Below, in pieces: positions 29,022 through 36,983 of a stretch of 64,000 bases of DNA. The notes beneath the pieces are model-generated. The model worked only from the letters and a program-made list of their open reading frames with translations. It ran no database searches and was not told where the DNA came from. Origin of the DNA: Riemerella anatipestifer (GTDB taxonomy: Bacteria; Bacteroidota; Bacteroidia; Flavobacteriales; Weeksellaceae); NCBI RefSeq assembly GCF_009670965.2, contig NZ_CP073239.1, forward strand, positions 372,001-436,000, written 5' to 3'. Position 1 is the first letter of the stretch. The number at the start of each line of letters is the position of its first letter. A program made the position numbers and the translations under genes.

Positions 29022-30647
29022 ATGTCAAAAGCTATTTCGCAAGTACCATTTGCAACTAACGAGCCTGTAAGAGCCTATGCTCCAGGGTCTGACGAAGTAA
29101 ACTCTCTAATTGCCACTTATAAGAAAATGTGGACAGAGAAAGTGGAAGTCCCAATGATTATCAACGGAAAAGAGGTAAAAACAGACCATAAGGTAGAAAT
29201 GTTTTCTCCACAAGACCACCAGCACAGCTTAGGTTTCTACTACAAAGGAGATATGAAAACCGTAGATGAAGCTATAGAAACTGCTCTTGCCGCTAAAGAA
29301 AAGTGGAACGCACTAGGTTGGGAACAGAGAGCTTCTATCTTCTTAAAAGCAGCAGACCTCATCGCTGGTCCTTACAGAGATAAACTGAACGCAGCTACAA
29401 TGATTGCCCAGTCTAAAAATGTACATCAAGCAGAAATAGACTCTGCTTGTGAGTTCATAGACTTTTTAAGATTTAATGTAGAGTTTATGACAGAACTCTA
29501 CTCTGAGCAACCTGTTTCTGATAATGGCATTTGGAACCGTTCAGAGTACCGTCCGTTAGAAGGGTTCTGCTTTGCCGTAACACCATTCAACTTTACTGCT
29601 ATTTCTGGTAACTTACCTACTTGTATGGCAATGCTAGGAAATGTAGTAGTATGGAAGCCTTCTGACAAACAAATCTACTCTGCAAAAGTAATTATGGAGG
29701 TACTTAAAGAGGCTGGCTTACCAGACGGTGTTATCAATATGATTTTCACTGACGGAAAAGAAACAGCAGAAAAAGTATTAGCACACCCTGATTTTGCAGG
29801 TCTCCACTTCACAGGTTCTACTAAAGTGTTCCAAGGTATGTGGAAACTGATTGGAGACAATATTCACAACTATAAATCTTACCCAAGAATCGTTGGAGAA
29901 ACAGGAGGTAAAGATTTCGTAGTTGCTCACCCATCTGCTAATGTAGAAGCCGTAGCTACTGCCCTAGTAAGAGGTGCTTTTGAATATCAAGGACAAAAAT
30001 GTTCAGCTGCTTCTCGTGCTTACATTCCTAAATCTATATGGAATGATGTAAAAGCGGTAATGGAAGCTCAACTTAGCACTGTAAAAGTAGGTTCTCCAGA
30101 AGACCCATCTAACTTTGTAAACGCCGTGATAGATAAAAACTCTTTTGAAAAATGCAAAGGCTACATCGAAAGAGCTAACCAAGCTAGCGATGCAGAAGTT
30201 ATCTTAGGAGGTAAAACCGATGACAGCAAAGGTTGGTTTGTACACCCAACTGTAATTCTTACTACCAACCCTAAATATGAAAGTATGGTAGAAGAAATCT
30301 TCGGACCTATCCTTACCGTTTATGTTTACGAAGATGCAGATTGGGCTGAAATGCTTAAATTGGTAGATAGCACTTCTCCTTATTCATTAACGGGGGCTAT
30401 CTTCTCACAATGTCGTTATGCAATAGACGAGGCTTATAAAGCATTAGAAAACGCTGCTGGTAACTTCTATATCAACGACAAGCCTACAGGAGCCGTAGTG
30501 GGACAACAGCCATTCGGTGGTGGTAGAGCTTCAGGAACTAACGATAAAGCTGGTTCTAAAATGAATCTACTTCGTTGGGTTTCTGCAAGAAGTGTTAAAG
30601 AAACTTTTGTTTCCCCTAAAGATTACAAATATCCTTATTTGGGATAA
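29022..30647 (+). CDS. pruA: 1-pyrroline-5-carboxylate dehydrogenase
   Basis: 541 aa. An ALDH-superfamily enzyme that oxidises pyrroline-5-carboxylate (glutamate semialdehyde) to glutamate with NAD, the second step of proline breakdown. The general base Glu293 lies in VGETGGKDF and the nucleophile Cys327 in YQGQKCSAASRAYI. The N-terminal region (SQVPFATNEPVRAYAPGS) and the C-terminal PFGGGRASGTNDKAG segment match stand-alone P5C dehydrogenases rather than bifunctional PutA. No proline dehydrogenase is adjacent. It is a single-gene unit with a clear promoter and terminator. Confidence 0.96.
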   Translation: MSKAISQVPFATNEPVRAYAPGSDEVNSLIATYKKMWTEKVEVPMIINGKEVKTDHKVEMFSPQDHQHSLGFYYKGDMKTVDEAIETALAAKEKWNALGWEQRASIFLKAADLIAGPYRDKLNAATMIAQSKNVHQAEIDSACEFIDFLRFNVEFMTELYSEQPVSDNGIWNRSEYRPLEGFCFAVTPFNFTAISGNLPTCMAMLGNVVVWKPSDKQIYSAKVIMEVLKEAGLPDGVINMIFTDGKETAEKVLAHPDFAGLHFTGSTKVFQGMWKLIGDNIHNYKSYPRIVGETGGKDFVVAHPSANVEAVATALVRGAFEYQGQKCSAASRAYIPKSIWNDVKAVMEAQLSTVKVGSPEDPSNFVNAVIDKNSFEKCKGYIERANQASDAEVILGGKTDDSKGWFVHPTVILTTNPKYESMVEEIFGPILTVYVYEDADWAEMLKLVDSTSPYSLTGAIFSQCRYAIDEAYKALENAAGNFYINDKPTGAVVGQQPFGGGRASGTNDKAGSKMNLLRWVSARSVKETFVSPKDYKYPYLG

Positions 30648-30670
30648 TATACCTTAACACATAAGTCTAA

Positions 30671-30702
30671 AACAAAAGCTGCTCAATTGAGCAGCTTTTG
30701 TT
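30671..30702. terminator. bidirectional terminator, 32-bp perfect palindrome
   Basis: The 32 bases are their own reverse complement (core AGCTGCTCAATTGAGCAGCT), with A-rich sequence before and T-rich after. It lies between the convergent pruA and trmB genes and ends both. Confidence 0.9.
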
Positions 30703-30705
30703 ATT

Positions 30706-31386
30706 TTATTTCTTCAATCTAAATTTAATGTAAGTAATTGTTTTACCTTTTGATGAAAACAATTCTTCATAATAAGTTCTTATGTCTCTCAATAGTGGCG
30801 TTTCAGGGTCGTATTCTGGAGCTCCATAAATATCGTGATGAGCAGAAATTATCTCGTGTCCTAGACCTTGCAACAAACCTAAAGTATAGCCGTGTAGAAA
30901 TTCAGAATCTGTTTTTAAATGAATCACACCATCTTTTTTGAGTATTTTATGGTATCTGTCCAAAAATTCAGGGTGAGTAAGCCTATGTTTGGTTCTGCGA
31001 TATTTTATTTGAGGGTCTGGAAAGGTAATCCAAATTTCGTCTATTTCATCTGTTGTGAAAAAGCGGTCAATAAGTTCAATTTGGGTTCTTAAAAAAACAA
31101 CATTGTCTAACCCTTTAGCCAAAGCCGCTTTAGCACCAAACCAAAACCTGGCACCTTTAATATCTACTCCTATAAAATTTTTATTCGGAAATGCTTCTGC
31201 CAAGCCTACACTATATTCGCCCTTCCCACAGCCTAACTCCAGCACTATAGGATTATCATTTTTAAAAACCTTTTCTCGCCACTGCCCTGCCAAAGGATAT
31301 CCTTCTAAAGCCTCCTCTCTAGTTGGCTGAAATACATTTTTAAGTATTTTATTCTCGGCAAAACGCTCTAATTTATTTTTTCCCAC
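30706..31386 (-). CDS. trmB: tRNA (guanine46-N7)-methyltransferase
   Basis: 226 aa. It methylates G46 in the tRNA variable loop using SAM. Motif I is VLELGCGKGEYSVGLAEAFP with the Gly-rich SAM loop, then NFIGVDIKGARFW, and the TrmB-specific ITFPDPQIKYRRTKHRLTHP (aspartate and basic residues contacting tRNA) around 125-145. The usual length is about 215-230. A -7 element is placed 21 bp upstream. Confidence 0.96.
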   Translation of the reverse strand: MGKNKLERFAENKILKNVFQPTREEALEGYPLAGQWREKVFKNDNPIVLELGCGKGEYSVGLAEAFPNKNFIGVDIKGARFWFGAKAALAKGLDNVVFLRTQIELIDRFFTTDEIDEIWITFPDPQIKYRRTKHRLTHPEFLDRYHKILKKDGVIHLKTDSEFLHGYTLGLLQGLGHEIISAHHDIYGAPEYDPETPLLRDIRTYYEELFSSKGKTITYIKFRLKK

Positions 31387-31406
31387 AACTTATTTTTTAA
31401 CGAGTG

Positions 31407-31414
31407 CAAAAATA
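31407..31414 (-). promoter_or_regulatory. -7 element for trmB
   Basis: Minus strand TATTTTTG, an exact TAnnTTTG match, 21 bp upstream of the trmB ATG and only about 10 bp below the stop of the next gene. Confidence 0.45.
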
Positions 31415-31426
31415 CAATTTTAAAGT

Positions 31427-32224
31427 CTATTTAACGACTTCCATTATGGTGGTATTTTTCATTCTCTTTTGGAATATTGGCAAGTATTTTTCAAAATAGA
31501 CTTTAACTCCTTCGTACTTATTGTTTTGTACTAAAGCAAAAACACTCTCCTCCGAAGAATATACAAATTGTAGAAAATCATCTATCATATGTTTAGGAAT
31601 TTTCATAGAAACAAAATAGTCGTCCCCATAATAATTTCTAATAGCCGCCGTGGTTTTCATCATTTTTTCGTAGGCATATAAGCGGCGTTTTCTTTTTCTA
31701 TCTCCCGAAATCACATCATAAATAGCATCTACACTAATAACCACCCCACCCCCTACAAATGCAATAGGTGGAGCCTCTGGTGGTGTTCCGTCTCCTTTAG
31801 ATTCTGGAAGTCCTATGATTTGCTTGAGAGCCAACGGTGACTTTTTATCATCTAGTGCTATAACATCGTTTTTCAGAATACCACTAGGCTTAAATTTAGA
31901 CAATTTAACTTCAGGAATTACATTATACGCCATTTTCAGCTCCACAATATTATTATAGGTTGCTAGATGTTTTTCGGTAATGGTGATATCGGTTCTATCC
32001 GTAGTAATAGAGGTAAATCTAATAACATCGCCTTTGGAAGCCGCTATTTTAAAAGCTCCTTTGTAATCACACAATACTGTCTTTCTAGTTTCTAAGTTGG
32101 TAACATAGATTGGCGTTAAATAAACCTCCGAGCGGTCTTCCACAAGAACTTCTCCTACAAAAAATTGAGACTTGACACACACGCTCATCAACAAGAGTAA
32201 AAATAATAAACTTCGATACATCAA
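31427..32224 (-). CDS. exported CarboxypepD_reg-like protein
   Basis: 265 aa with a signal peptide (residues 1-19, ending VCVKSQ). Residues about 22-105 resemble the carboxypeptidase-regulatory-like/Ig-like beta-sandwich found at the start of many Bacteroidota envelope proteins: VLVEDRSEVYLTPIYVTNLE, KTVLCDYKGAFKIAASKGD, FTSITTDRTDI. The remainder (KRKRRLYAYEKMMKTTAAIR) has no recognised motif. The family recurs in flavobacteria with no assigned role. It has its own -7-like element at 32240-32247. Confidence 0.8.
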   Translation of the reverse strand: MMYRSLLFLLLLMSVCVKSQFFVGEVLVEDRSEVYLTPIYVTNLETRKTVLCDYKGAFKIAASKGDVIRFTSITTDRTDITITEKHLATYNNIVELKMAYNVIPEVKLSKFKPSGILKNDVIALDDKKSPLALKQIIGLPESKGDGTPPEAPPIAFVGGGVVISVDAIYDVISGDRKRKRRLYAYEKMMKTTAAIRNYYGDDYFVSMKIPKHMIDDFLQFVYSSEESVFALVQNNKYEGVKVYFEKYLPIFQKRMKNTTIMEVVK

Positions 32225-32239
32225 CTAAAATAATATCGA

Positions 32240-32247
32240 CAAAATTA
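32240..32247 (-). promoter_or_regulatory. -7 element for the CarboxypepD_reg-like gene
   Basis: Minus strand TAATTTTG, exact TAnnTTTG match, 15 bp upstream of the ATG. Confidence 0.45.
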
Positions 32248-32329
32248 AGCGTTACCCTCTAAAGCACGAGTTAATTTTTTACTAAAAATAAAAGCTAAAC
32301 TTCTAAATTCTTGTTAATTCTAATACCAT

Positions 32330-33349
32330 TTAATTTCTCTGCAGTACCTTTCGTAACTCCACACGATTGACTTTACCATTTGGAGTTCTAGGAATTTTGT
32401 CTAAAAAAACAATCTCTTTTGGTGCATAGTAGGGCTTATCATACGCTATCTCGCCAAGTAATTTTTGAGTTTCTTGGGTTATTTTTCCTTCTATTACCAA
32501 CACTAATTTTTCGCCTAAAACAGCATCAGAAACACTAGTAAATACCAACTCATTTGGGATTATTTTCTTTAATTTATCCTCTAATTGCTCTGGGATTATC
32601 TTCACTCCACCAGAGTTGATAACATTATCCACTCTACCCAAAAAACTAAAAACTCCTCCTTCTTTTAGTTCTACCAAATCATTAGTAATGAGCTTTTCCG
32701 AAGTAAGAAGAGGCGCCTCTATACAGAGACACCCTCGTTCATCTTGAGTTAAAAATATATTTTGCAATGGTTTAAAATCAAGTTCCTCATTTGGCGTTAT
32801 CTGTTTTAACGCAATGTGAGAAAGCGTTTCGCTCATTCCGTAAGTTTCATAGATGTGAGATGTAACACCTTTTAGCTTTGCTTTAAGAGACTCCGAAACA
32901 GCCGCACCGCCAATGATAAGTTTTTTAATTAAATCTATCTTTCCCAAAGAATACTCCACTTGGAGTGGCGTCATCGCACAGAAATCAACCTCTTCGTCTA
33001 AATCTTCTAAAGGACTAACGGAAGGCGTTTTTATCAATAACTTCAAACCTCGCTCCATAGCCCTTACCAACATCATTTTTCCCGATATGTATTCTACAGG
33101 CAAACAGAGCAATGCCTTATCTGACCTATTTAAACCTAAAAAATCGCAGGTCATAGTCGCAGATGCCTTCATTCTTTCCTTTTCTACCTCAAATACCTTA
33201 GGCACACCCGTGGAGCCTGATGTTTTCACCGAAACGCAAGGCTTCTCCGAATACCAATCTTCTAAAAAATTCAGAACTTGATATTCAAAATCGGTATTGG
33301 GTTGAAGTTGTTTTAAATCTACCTCTTTAGAAAAGTCAATCAGCATCAT
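32330..33349 (-). CDS. menE: AMP-binding enzyme, probably o-succinylbenzoate-CoA ligase
   Basis: 339 aa, short for the ANL adenylating superfamily but the usual size for Bacteroidota MenE. The phosphate loop is VKTSGSTGVPKVFEVEKERM, the adenylation core is HIYETYGMSETLSHIALK, the hinge is LGRVDNVINSGGVKIIPEQLE, and the catalytic Lys of the C-terminal domain is in PRTPNGKVNRVELR. MenE makes OSB-CoA in menaquinone synthesis, which fits a respiratory flavobacterium with complex I. No other men gene is adjacent, so the assignment rests on family resemblance. Confidence 0.85.
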   Translation of the reverse strand: MMLIDFSKEVDLKQLQPNTDFEYQVLNFLEDWYSEKPCVSVKTSGSTGVPKVFEVEKERMKASATMTCDFLGLNRSDKALLCLPVEYISGKMMLVRAMERGLKLLIKTPSVSPLEDLDEEVDFCAMTPLQVEYSLGKIDLIKKLIIGGAAVSESLKAKLKGVTSHIYETYGMSETLSHIALKQITPNEELDFKPLQNIFLTQDERGCLCIEAPLLTSEKLITNDLVELKEGGVFSFLGRVDNVINSGGVKIIPEQLEDKLKKIIPNELVFTSVSDAVLGEKLVLVIEGKITQETQKLLGEIAYDKPYYAPKEIVFLDKIPRTPNGKVNRVELRKVLQRN

Positions 33350-33370
33350 AGGAGTACTTATAATTTACCT

Positions 33371-33378
33371 CAAAAATA
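33371..33378 (-). promoter_or_regulatory. -7 element for menE
   Basis: Minus strand TATTTTTG, exact TAnnTTTG match, 21 bp upstream of the menE ATG. Confidence 0.45.
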
Positions 33379-33417
33379 AACTATAAATACCAAATGCTAA
33401 AATCTACTCCTTTATAA

Positions 33418-34362
33418 TTAAAGATTAAAATTGATGTAAACAGAATGTCTCGCATTTATCCTAACGGAATTAATGGCTATTTCGGAACGCAAAGGCAATT
33501 GACTTTCCAAACCTATATTAAACTTACGAAAAGAAAACTCCGCTCCCAATTTACTCAATACCAAATAACCACCTGTATGAGGCACTTTTTCTCCCACCTG
33601 TACATTTTGGAAATACTTTTCCGTAGAAATCCCTACTCTAGGAGACAATCTAAAACTATCAAAATCTTTGATATAATACCCTGTAACAGAAGTATTCCAT
33701 TGGTCTCCAAAGCGATAATAATACTTATTCTGATTTTTAAAAATATAATCGGTAGAGAGTGCCACAGCCCATTGTCCTTTCATATAAGTATAATTAACAA
33801 TGGCGGAATAGTCCCAACTTCCCGTACCTCTTTGAAAACTCGGATTATAGGAGTTAGCCGTTTTCTCATCAAATTTAGCTAATGGTACTTTAACCCCAAC
33901 TCCAAAATTAAGCCGATGCGAATCTTGTTTATCTAAATTAAGTTTATAAATAACCGATGCCGACGCATCTCCCACACCACTTAATTCTTGTTTGGTATCC
34001 GTGTATCTGGTATGAAAATGAAATGGCAAATTGGCATAAACATCTACATTTTTATGAAGTGGAATACGCCCCCAGATTTGTACCGTGTTGTAATGTTCTG
34101 GGACGGAAAAATGAGCGTCTAAAATATTACTTTTAGATTCATACGATTGGTAAAGATATTTAACGCCAATAAACTGAGGATTGAGTATGCTTTCAAAACC
34201 AGAAGCCGCATTACCTACCGCACAACCACACGCATCGCAATCTTCCTCTAACCATCTTAGAGATTGGATAGGAAAACTAGCTGGTTTAACACTAATACTA
34301 TCTTTAGCCTGTAAAATCAATAGACTAAATAAATTAAAAATTAAAATTATCTGTTTCATCAT
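33418..34362 (-). CDS. outer-membrane beta-barrel-type protein of the MbnP/MbnH cluster
   Basis: 314 aa. A signal peptide ends near residue 19 (LLILQAKDS). A Cys motif EEDCDACGCAVGNAASGF lies at about 35-52. From residue 60 on the protein is a series of amphipathic strands (WGRIPLHKNVDVYANLPFHFH, GVGDASASVIYKL and so on), ending HSVYINFNL, typical of barrels with a terminal aromatic. It is placed next to the dihaem peroxidase (the stop of the peroxidase and this ATG abut) and belongs to the same transcription run as the mbnP-like gene. The three-Cys D-C-D-A-C-G-C motif could bind a metal, an inference. Confidence 0.8.
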   Translation of the reverse strand: MMKQIILIFNLFSLLILQAKDSISVKPASFPIQSLRWLEEDCDACGCAVGNAASGFESILNPQFIGVKYLYQSYESKSNILDAHFSVPEHYNTVQIWGRIPLHKNVDVYANLPFHFHTRYTDTKQELSGVGDASASVIYKLNLDKQDSHRLNFGVGVKVPLAKFDEKTANSYNPSFQRGTGSWDYSAIVNYTYMKGQWAVALSTDYIFKNQNKYYYRFGDQWNTSVTGYYIKDFDSFRLSPRVGISTEKYFQNVQVGEKVPHTGGYLVLSKLGAEFSFRKFNIGLESQLPLRSEIAINSVRINARHSVYINFNL

Positions 34363-35409
34363 CTATTCTGAAAATGCTGGATTAGTAATAAATTGAGTAT
34401 CACTTAATGTTTTTAAAAATGAAATAAGGTCATATTTTTCTTGCTCTGTTAAAGGAATCCCTACTCTACCTTTAACCTTTCTAAACTCAGGGTCTAAGTT
34501 AGGATTGTCTATAACTCCTGAATCATAAAAATCAAGTAAAGCCTTTAATGTGTAAAATCTACCATCGTGAGTATATGGAGCGGTATATTCCACATTTCTA
34601 AGACTAGGCACTCTAAACTTCAAAAAATCAGAATCTTTACCTGTTACTCTTTTTCTACCTTCGTCTTTTAATATCGGATTATAAGGCAGCCCTGTATTTC
34701 TGTAACTTTGGTCTGTAAACAAATCTGTGGAATGACATGCCACGCATTTTTGCTTAAAAATAGTATAACCTCTTGCCTCCTCCTCTGTAAATTTTTCTCC
34801 TTCATTTCTTACCACTTTATCATACTTACTGTTAGCCGAAATCATTATAGACATAAATTGTGTGAGAGATTTCAAAATTCTTTCAGCCGTAACTTTGTCA
34901 TCGCCATATACAATGGTGAAAAGTCTTTTATAATCTTTATCGTCTTTAATCTTTTGTGTAATATTTTCTATGGTTTCGTCCATTTCCTCATGTGCTGAAA
35001 TAGGAATAATAGGTTGCATCTCTAAATCGGTTACAGAACCGTCCCACATATATTTATCCAAGAAAATCATATTTTGAATTGGCAAAGCGTTCCTAAAACC
35101 TTCTCTACCTTCTACTCCGTGGCTCACCGTATGCCCATGATGTGTAAAGGCATCTTCTTGAATATGACAAAAAGCACACGCCACAGCATTGTCTTTAGCC
35201 AACCTCCCGTCATAAAATAGCTTTTTACCTAGCCGAACACCATATTCCGTAGGTTTATTAGCTTGTAAATTATACTTCACTTCTGGAAAATTAGATGGTA
35301 CTCCAAATGCGTAAGGTTTATCTATAGGATACTGAACTTCTGCTTCATCATTCCGACAAGAAAGCACAGAAACAAGAACTACCAGCCCTGTGATAATGTA
35401 GCTTTTCAT
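34363..35409 (-). CDS. dihaem cytochrome c peroxidase family protein (MbnH-like), lipoprotein
   Basis: 348 aa. Lipobox LSC gives Cys18. Two haem c sites: CAFCH at 78-82 and CVACH at 222-226. Around the first are the segments KKLFYDGRLAKDNAVA and FTHHGHTVSHGVEGREGFRN typical of the CCP/MauG/MbnH family; NMIFLDKYMWDGSVTDLE follows. Peroxidases of this family reduce H2O2; MbnH of methanobactin clusters instead oxidises a Trp of its partner MbnP to kynurenine. The adjacent MbnP-like gene makes the second role plausible. It is followed by the barrel gene with no gap. Confidence 0.92.
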   Translation of the reverse strand: MKSYIITGLVVLVSVLSCRNDEAEVQYPIDKPYAFGVPSNFPEVKYNLQANKPTEYGVRLGKKLFYDGRLAKDNAVACAFCHIQEDAFTHHGHTVSHGVEGREGFRNALPIQNMIFLDKYMWDGSVTDLEMQPIIPISAHEEMDETIENITQKIKDDKDYKRLFTIVYGDDKVTAERILKSLTQFMSIMISANSKYDKVVRNEGEKFTEEEARGYTIFKQKCVACHSTDLFTDQSYRNTGLPYNPILKDEGRKRVTGKDSDFLKFRVPSLRNVEYTAPYTHDGRFYTLKALLDFYDSGVIDNPNLDPEFRKVKGRVGIPLTEQEKYDLISFLKTLSDTQFITNPAFSE

Positions 35410-35495
35410 TTTTTCCGTAATTTATTTAAACCCTACCCAAAGATTGGGCTTCAGGTAGAGTTTATAATTAAAAATAATTTATTGGAAATAGCAGC

Positions 35496-36311
35496 CTAGT
35501 TATTATGAACATGGTCTACACTGAACATAAGCGAAAGGTTTTCTGCTGTTTCCTTTACTATAGACTTACTAGGGTGCATCGCCTGTGCATTATCATCTGA
35601 TAGAACCACTTTATTCTTACCACTTAAGAATTGATTAATATCCGCCATAATATGTATTTGAGGAGCAATAGCCTTTCTTACCTTAGCCGCTTGCGGTAAG
35701 TCTAATGTAACAACTTTATAAACATCAGGAGTATTGCTCTGTTGTGGATTTCCTATGTTACCTATATGTATTTTGAAATTTTTATCTAAAGCATCAGAAT
35801 AAGTTCCTTCAAAATTCACAAATTTATAGCCACTTGCCCAGCTCCAGCTCATACCGTTAGTCTTAGCTTTATCCCAAAACAAAGCCTGTTTTTCTTGCCC
35901 TAAAACGAAAGCATCAGGAGAAATACCTAGCCCAAACTTAACTTGCTTATAATCTCCAGCAGGAATTTCCTCCAACACAAAATTATGCGTTATTGCTTCC
36001 TCTGACTGGTCCACGATATAAGCCCCTTTGTCTGGATTTTGGTAATGATATTTAACCTCTGTACCATCGGATTTTACTAGAATAACATCACTCACAATGT
36101 ATTTTAAAGTACTAAACTTGTGTTTCTGAGATGATGACGAAGTATAAACTCCAGAAAGCCCATACATTGCCTGTCCGTTAAAGAAGTTTTCAAATTTTAG
36201 TGTTACAGAATTTTTATCATTAGCGTCTATAGCTGGTTCTTCATCTCTGTTACAAGATACCACCAAACTTAAAATGATTGCGACATAAGCAAACACGATA
36301 TATTTTTTCAT
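35496..36311 (-). CDS. MbnP-family copper-associated lipoprotein
   Basis: 271 aa. Lipobox VVSC gives Cys20. The body matches the MbnP family: VTLKFENFFNGQAMYGLSG, HKFSTLKYIVSDVILVKSDG, LEEIPAGDYKQVKFGLGISPD, then MSWSWASGYKFVNFEG with Trp156 and Trp158, and a C-terminal FSVDHVHNN. In methanotrophs MbnP binds Cu(I) through His and a kynurenine made from Trp by MbnH. Here the Trp-rich motif and the partner gene are both present, so a comparable copper-binding pair is likely, though no methanobactin precursor is seen. A Fur-box-like dyad lies 85 bp upstream. A hairpin with one mismatch lies downstream at 35428-35463, before the peroxidase gene. Confidence 0.9.
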   Translation of the reverse strand: MKKYIVFAYVAIILSLVVSCNRDEEPAIDANDKNSVTLKFENFFNGQAMYGLSGVYTSSSSQKHKFSTLKYIVSDVILVKSDGTEVKYHYQNPDKGAYIVDQSEEAITHNFVLEEIPAGDYKQVKFGLGISPDAFVLGQEKQALFWDKAKTNGMSWSWASGYKFVNFEGTYSDALDKNFKIHIGNIGNPQQSNTPDVYKVVTLDLPQAAKVRKAIAPQIHIMADINQFLSGKNKVVLSDDNAQAMHPSKSIVKETAENLSLMFSVDHVHNN

Positions 36312-36395
36312 AATTTTTTCTATTTAGTTAAACTGATTAAATTGATTAGATAGAACACCAGAATAAAAAGTGTTCATAATTAGTCCCGAATAAAT

Positions 36396-36410
36396 GACAA
36401 TTATTATCAT
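36396..36410. promoter_or_regulatory. Fur-box-like dyad upstream of the mbnP-like gene
   Basis: TGACAATTATTATCA matches the 7-1-7 Fur consensus TGATAATNATTATCA at all but one defined position. It lies 85 bp upstream of the mbnP-like ATG, in the 175-bp gap between that gene and the NCHGKC gene. I see no clean -7 element in this gap to position it against. Confidence 0.55.
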
Positions 36411-36440
36411 GTCCGAAACAATACACACCATCACATAAAT

Positions 36441-36458
36441 CCTTTATCAAAATAAAGG
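36441..36458 (-). terminator. hairpin below the NCHGKC gene
   Basis: CCTTTAT, a 4-nt loop and ATAAAGG form a perfect 7-bp hairpin 29 bp below the NCHGKC gene stop. There is no clear T run, so termination is uncertain; it may also overlap a weak TTATTTTG promoter-like element for mbnP. Confidence 0.35.
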
Positions 36459-36486
36459 AAACAATGATAGCATAAAAATAAAATGG

Positions 36487-36864
36487 TTAAACAGCTAACA
36501 AAATAGGAGGGCGAAACGATTGGTCAAAAACATCTCCTAAAACAAAGAAGTCTTTGGATATAATCTTGCGTTCAGAATTTTCGTAGAAAACCTCATCAAA
36601 GGTAGGCAACCCATTATCCAAAAGCACAAAAACAACTGTTTCATATAAAGATAGACCTACCAAAACATCGTCTTGTTGATTATCTTTAAGTTCTTTTTCT
36701 AAGTAACATTTACCATGACAATTCATCTGAGGCTTATCTTTATTAATACAATAATTTGCCTCTATAAAACTTTGGTTGAGCTTAAAATGAACCACAATCA
36801 TACTCTGCTGGAAAGAAACCAGCATTATAATCGCTAACATTATATAAGCTAAAACCTTTTTCAC
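36487..36864 (-). CDS. small membrane-associated protein with an NCHGKC motif
   Basis: 125 aa if translation begins at the GTG at 36864-36862 (VKKVLAYIMLAIIMLVSFQQ), which looks like the start of a membrane anchor or signal. A 13-codon longer frame with a TTG start exists, but it would contain the -7 element at 36870. After the helix come NYCINKDKPQMNCHGKCYLEKELKDN with three Cys and one His, then a hydrophobic C-terminal stretch. Small Bacteroidota proteins with this M-N-C-H-G-K-C-Y-L motif recur beside copper, iron or TonB-receptor genes (recollection, unverified). A metal-binding role fits the mbnP/mbnH neighbours but is inferred. Confidence 0.75.
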   Translation of the reverse strand: MKKVLAYIMLAIIMLVSFQQSMIVVHFKLNQSFIEANYCINKDKPQMNCHGKCYLEKELKDNQQDDVLVGLSLYETVVFVLLDNGLPTFDEVFYENSERKIISKDFFVLGDVFDQSFRPPILLAV

Positions 36865-36869
36865 GAGTA

Positions 36870-36877
36870 CAAAACTA
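36870..36877 (-). promoter_or_regulatory. -7 element for the NCHGKC gene
   Basis: Minus strand TAGTTTTG, an exact TAnnTTTG match, with its edge only 5 bp upstream of the GTG start, so the mRNA would be leaderless or nearly so. Confidence 0.5.
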
Positions 36878-36936
36878 ATATTTTTTACAACACCAATTGC
36901 CAATATGGATAAAAATCATAGTACGGTTATTTTCCT

Positions 36937-36944
36937 TATTTTTG
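36937..36944 (+). promoter_or_regulatory. -7 element for the ABC-F gene
   Basis: TATTTTTG, exact TAnnTTTG match, 39 bp upstream of the GTG start of the ABC-F gene. Confidence 0.5.
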
Positions 36945-36983
36945 TCGTTCGTTAAATTGTTAATCATTTAAAAATTAGACATT

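Noticed and set aside
35428..35463. Terminator between the mbnP-like and mbnH-like genes
   Set aside because: A 9-bp stem with one mismatch exists but no T tract follows on the minus strand, so it was not listed as a terminator; it could be an attenuator.
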